Source: Candidatus Moraniibacteriota bacterium (GTDB lineage: Bacteria > Patescibacteriota > Minisyncoccia > Moranbacterales > UBA9337). Taken from it: DNA of 7,274 bases. This document shows, piece after piece, positions 5,246-7,274 of this stretch. Made by a program: the position numbers and the translations under genes. Numbering within the stretch: the first letter of the stretch is position 1; every line of letters starts with the position of its first letter. Where the stretch lies: positions 1 to 7,274 of the forward strand of contig DOKP01000072.1 in assembly GCA_003510795.1 (NCBI GenBank). The letters run 5' to 3'. The notes beneath the pieces were generated by a model, which was not told the origin of the DNA, searched no databases, and saw only the letters and a list, made by a program, of their open reading frames with translations.

Positions 5246-6832
5246 CTATTTCCTGACCATAGCTATTCCCATCCACACCCACAGAAATCCTAACATAATT
5301 CCGGCATTAAATAAATTGGGCACAATTATTGCCACTACGCTCAATACCAAAAACAAATGGAAAAAATCCATCCCGCTATCTTGGCGCCAAAATTTCCCGC
5401 CTAGTATTTTTTTCCAAAAGAATAATTTCCCCCTCAATAAAATATATCCTATTAAAATCAAAAATGAAATTATTCCAAATATTCCTGCTCCCAACCATAC
5501 TTCTAAAAATATATTACTCGAATTAAGTCCTGCTCCCCGCTCGTCTTTGCCCAGAACATCAGAAATATTTCCCCAACCAATTCCAAAAAGAAAATTATTT
5601 TTTATTTCTGCCCATGATTTAATATAAATTTCTTTGCGGATACTAACATTAGGATCTTTGCGATATATTTTTTTGATTATTTTCCCCGCTGCCATTTCTT
5701 TTTCCAAATCCTCTAAATTAATATGCTCGCAATTGTATTGCCTCAACTGATTTATATTTTCGATAGGACTGGAAATTTGCACATCTTCTTTACAGGCAAT
5801 GGTAATTTCTTGATCGCCAGAAGCAGTACTTTGGATTCTGTTACCCAATTGAAAATTTGTTAGATTTAAAACATAAACCAATCCCACCGCCAAAACAATC
5901 ACCCCGGAGAGCATCGAAAATAAAATTATTTTTTTCTTTAAGAGTAAGTATCCCAGCATCCCAATCGTAACCACTATCGCTCCCAGCCACGCACTGCGCG
6001 CCACCGTTATTATCAGAGCCATCCAACTCAAGACAATTAATATCCAGACGAAACAGCTGTAGCCAAACATAAACGTTCTATAACCCAGATTTAAAATTTT
6101 CATTTTGCTATAAAAATTATAGGCCACTACGTACAGTATCGTGAGCAATAAAATCAAAAACATCCCCAGCCAATCCGCTTCGGTAAATGTGGCATTGGCT
6201 CTGCCTGGCATAATTTCAAAATTATTTCCGCCTCGCATGAATTGCCAATTTTGCCAAATGGCATAAATTACAATCACAAAAGATGAGGTTAAGAAAAAAG
6301 GAATGATTCTTTTAATATCCTCCAAATCACGGATAAAAATCCTTACCAAAAAATATAATAATGCAAAAGAAACGATAATAACTGATTGTTTGATAGCCAC
6401 TTCGACACCTGAAGCATTTAAACTTCCCAAAAATCCACCCAAAGCAAACAACACTACCAGATATTCAGTCCACCCAAAGCGTGACAATTTAAAATTAAGT
6501 CTGTTGGTATAATAACGCACACCCACAGCCACCAGTGTCAAGATTCCTAAAAATTGATAAGGACGGATTGCAATACCCAAATCTTCGGGTGCTAAATTTA
6601 TATTCTCCAAAGCAATTGTCCCGATAAAAAATAAAAAACTCCAGCCTGGTCGGTACAGGGCAAAGATAAAACTAAGAGCTACAAAAAATAAAAAGTCTCC
6701 CACATTTTTAAGTGGTAACACTCCGACATTAGATAATGTTATCAAAGCCACTACCAAAATAATATTTGCTCCCAGAAGATAATACTTCAAAGTATTTAGT
6801 CTATTGACAATTTCTTTAATTTGTGCCATCAT
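5246..6832 (-). CDS. O-antigen ligase/polymerase-like polytopic membrane protein
   Basis: This 528-residue protein is predicted to polymerise lipid-linked glycan repeats (Wzy-like) or ligate a glycan to an acceptor (WaaL-like) on the outer face of the membrane. About 12-14 hydrophobic segments are visible, for example at 18-36, 46-60, 90-106, 122-138, 150-167, 175-193, 219-240, 258-297, 302-322, 440-466 and 488-525. Family-like features are RANATFTEADWLGMFL (211-226), ARSAWLG (278-284; Arg279 in the usual conserved-Arg position), a large extracytoplasmic loop at about 323-438, and GIGWGN (417-422). LNSSNIFLEVWLGAGIFG (436-453) then replaces the usual HN-x-L-x-x-x-x-E-x-G block, with Asn/Ser at the His position. 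The loop holds two cysteines (Cys347, Cys368) that could form a disulfide. There are two adjacent ATGs at 6832 and 6829; I kept the first, and no Shine-Dalgarno site favours either. Polymerase versus ligase cannot be settled. It is the first gene of the cluster, divergent from the small plus-strand gene. Confidence 0.85.
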   Translation of the reverse strand: MMAQIKEIVNRLNTLKYYLLGANIILVVALITLSNVGVLPLKNVGDFLFFVALSFIFALYRPGWSFLFFIGTIALENINLAPEDLGIAIRPYQFLGILTLVAVGVRYYTNRLNFKLSRFGWTEYLVVLFALGGFLGSLNASGVEVAIKQSVIIVSFALLYFLVRIFIRDLEDIKRIIPFFLTSSFVIVIYAIWQNWQFMRGGNNFEIMPGRANATFTEADWLGMFLILLLTILYVVAYNFYSKMKILNLGYRTFMFGYSCFVWILIVLSWMALIITVARSAWLGAIVVTIGMLGYLLLKKKIILFSMLSGVIVLAVGLVYVLNLTNFQLGNRIQSTASGDQEITIACKEDVQISSPIENINQLRQYNCEHINLEDLEKEMAAGKIIKKIYRKDPNVSIRKEIYIKSWAEIKNNFLFGIGWGNISDVLGKDERGAGLNSSNIFLEVWLGAGIFGIISFLILIGYILLRGKLFFWKKILGGKFWRQDSGMDFFHLFLVLSVVAIIVPNLFNAGIMLGFLWVWMGIAMVRK

Positions 6833-6890
6833 ATGTTTATGTTTTAGTTTTTTTGTTAACGAATTAGTTTTAAAAAAAAATCAAATCCTT

Positions 6891-6896
6891 GGAGGA
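6891..6896 (+). promoter_or_regulatory. Strong Shine-Dalgarno site of the small membrane protein
   Basis: GGAGGA lies 5 nt before the ATG at 6902, within TCCTTGGAGGAATGC. It fixes the start of the 88-residue ORF and shows that it is a real translated gene. None of the five minus-strand genes has a comparable site. Confidence 0.85.
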
Positions 6897-6901
6897 ATGC
6901 T

Positions 6902-7168
6902 ATGCAAGAGTCATGCTTAATATTTTTGACGAATAGTGCGAAAAAAAATTATGCCAAGAAAATTGACCTAATATACAAAATCGGTCTAAATTCAATCATA
7001 ATCGCCCCCCTTTCCTTGATCATTTTGATACTACTCGAATTTAACAAGGAGTTTGCATCAATTAGAAATTTCTCATGTTGGGGCTACGCATGCATCGGCT
7101 TATGCATCATGTCCTTAATTGTGAATATTGCCTGTTTTATCTATCTATATAGAGAAAGGCAATTATGA
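6902..7168 (+). CDS. Small two-helix membrane protein, unknown function
   Basis: I do not recognise a family for this 88-residue protein. The N-terminal 27 residues are basic (KK at 14-15 and 19-20). Two hydrophobic segments follow at about 28-46 and 60-82, joined by a short polar loop with Glu46, Glu50 and Arg55. The C-terminus, RERQL, is charged. The positive-inside pattern suggests both ends in the cytoplasm and a short outside loop. It has five cysteines (5, 59, 64, 68, 78), three of them within or at the edge of the second helix. The start is set by a strong GGAGGA site 5 nt upstream, and an intrinsic terminator begins 17 nt after the TGA stop, so it is a single-gene transcript. It is divergent from the glycan cluster across a 69-nt gap. 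It could be a holin-like or toxin-like peptide or a subunit of a larger membrane complex, but nothing in the sequence supports one choice. Confidence 0.75.
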   Translation: MQESCLIFLTNSAKKNYAKKIDLIYKIGLNSIIIAPLSLIILILLEFNKEFASIRNFSCWGYACIGLCIMSLIVNIACFIYLYRERQL

Positions 7169-7185
7169 GCTGACATTTATCCGAG

Positions 7186-7223
7186 GCAGTCTGGAAAATT
7201 CCGGACTGCTCTCTTTTTGTTTC
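7186..7223 (+). terminator. Intrinsic terminator of the small membrane protein gene
   Basis: GCAGTCTGGA (7186-7195) pairs with TCCGGACTGC (7200-7209) with one wobble, around an AAAT loop. It is followed by TCTCTTTTTGTTT. The GC-rich 10-bp stem and T-rich tail on the plus strand match a rho-independent terminator, 17 nt after the TGA. Confidence 0.88.
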
Positions 7224-7249
7224 ACCTTTTATATTTTTTGTCTCTACGA

Positions 7250-7273
7250 GTAATTTGAGTACTCTCAAATTGC
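7250..7273. repeat. 10-bp hairpin at the right edge
   Basis: GTAATTTGAG (7250-7259) pairs with CTCAAATTGC (7264-7273), with one wobble, around a TACT loop. The eight inner pairs are perfect. An overlapping 8-nt palindrome, GAGTACTC, sits at 7257-7264. The window ends one base later, so a T-tail or following gene cannot be judged. Confidence 0.5.
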
Positions 7274-7274
7274 G

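Noticed and set aside
6902..7168. Alternative genetic code (TGA read as Gly, as in Gracilibacteria/SR1)
   Set aside because: All complete genes read cleanly with the standard code. The small gene ends at TGA with an intrinsic terminator 17 nt later, as expected for a true stop.

Overview
The window is AT-rich and gene-dense. It fits a member of the Patescibacteria/CPR (Parcubacteria- or Moranbacteria-like), although no marker gene is present to prove it. The pointers are an LCP-family protein with a cysteine-bearing insertion of a kind I associate with CPR homologues, membrane-anchored surface enzymes, leaders without Shine-Dalgarno sites, and spacers full of palindromes and short tandem repeats. 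TAA, TAG and TGA all end ORFs normally, so the standard bacterial code fits.

Layout. Five genes lie on the minus strand, read from right to left: an O-antigen ligase/polymerase-like membrane protein (6832-5246), a GT4-type glycosyltransferase (5066-3927), a LytR-CpsA-Psr glycopolymer transferase (3907-2711), a GT2-type glycosyltransferase (2652-1834) and a membrane-anchored S41 carboxy-terminal processing protease (1639-326). Gaps are 179, 19, 58 and 194 nt. Divergent from these, on the plus strand, is one small two-helix membrane protein of 88 residues (6902-7168). It has a strong Shine-Dalgarno site and its own intrinsic terminator.

How the genes may work together. The two glycosyltransferases could assemble a nucleotide-sugar-derived glycan in the cytoplasm. 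The multi-pass protein could polymerise or ligate it outside the membrane, and the LCP protein could join the lipid-linked glycan to the cell wall. The S41 protease would act on proteins in the same extracytoplasmic compartment. This is inferred from gene families and adjacency. No sugar-nucleotide synthesis genes, flippase or priming transferase are present.

Spacers. These are the most unusual part of the window. The 325-nt stretch left of the protease gene holds a 130-nt imperfect palindrome, a perfect 10-bp hairpin and a C-rich mirror repeat that could form a triplex or quadruplex. The 194-nt spacer between the protease and GT2 genes holds a 24-bp hairpin. The 179-nt spacer between the GT4 and polymerase-like genes holds two 7-mer systems: TACAAAT/ATTTGTA copies arranged in mirror spacing, and an ATTGGAA tandem array. 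No tRNA, rRNA, CRISPR array or transposase was seen.
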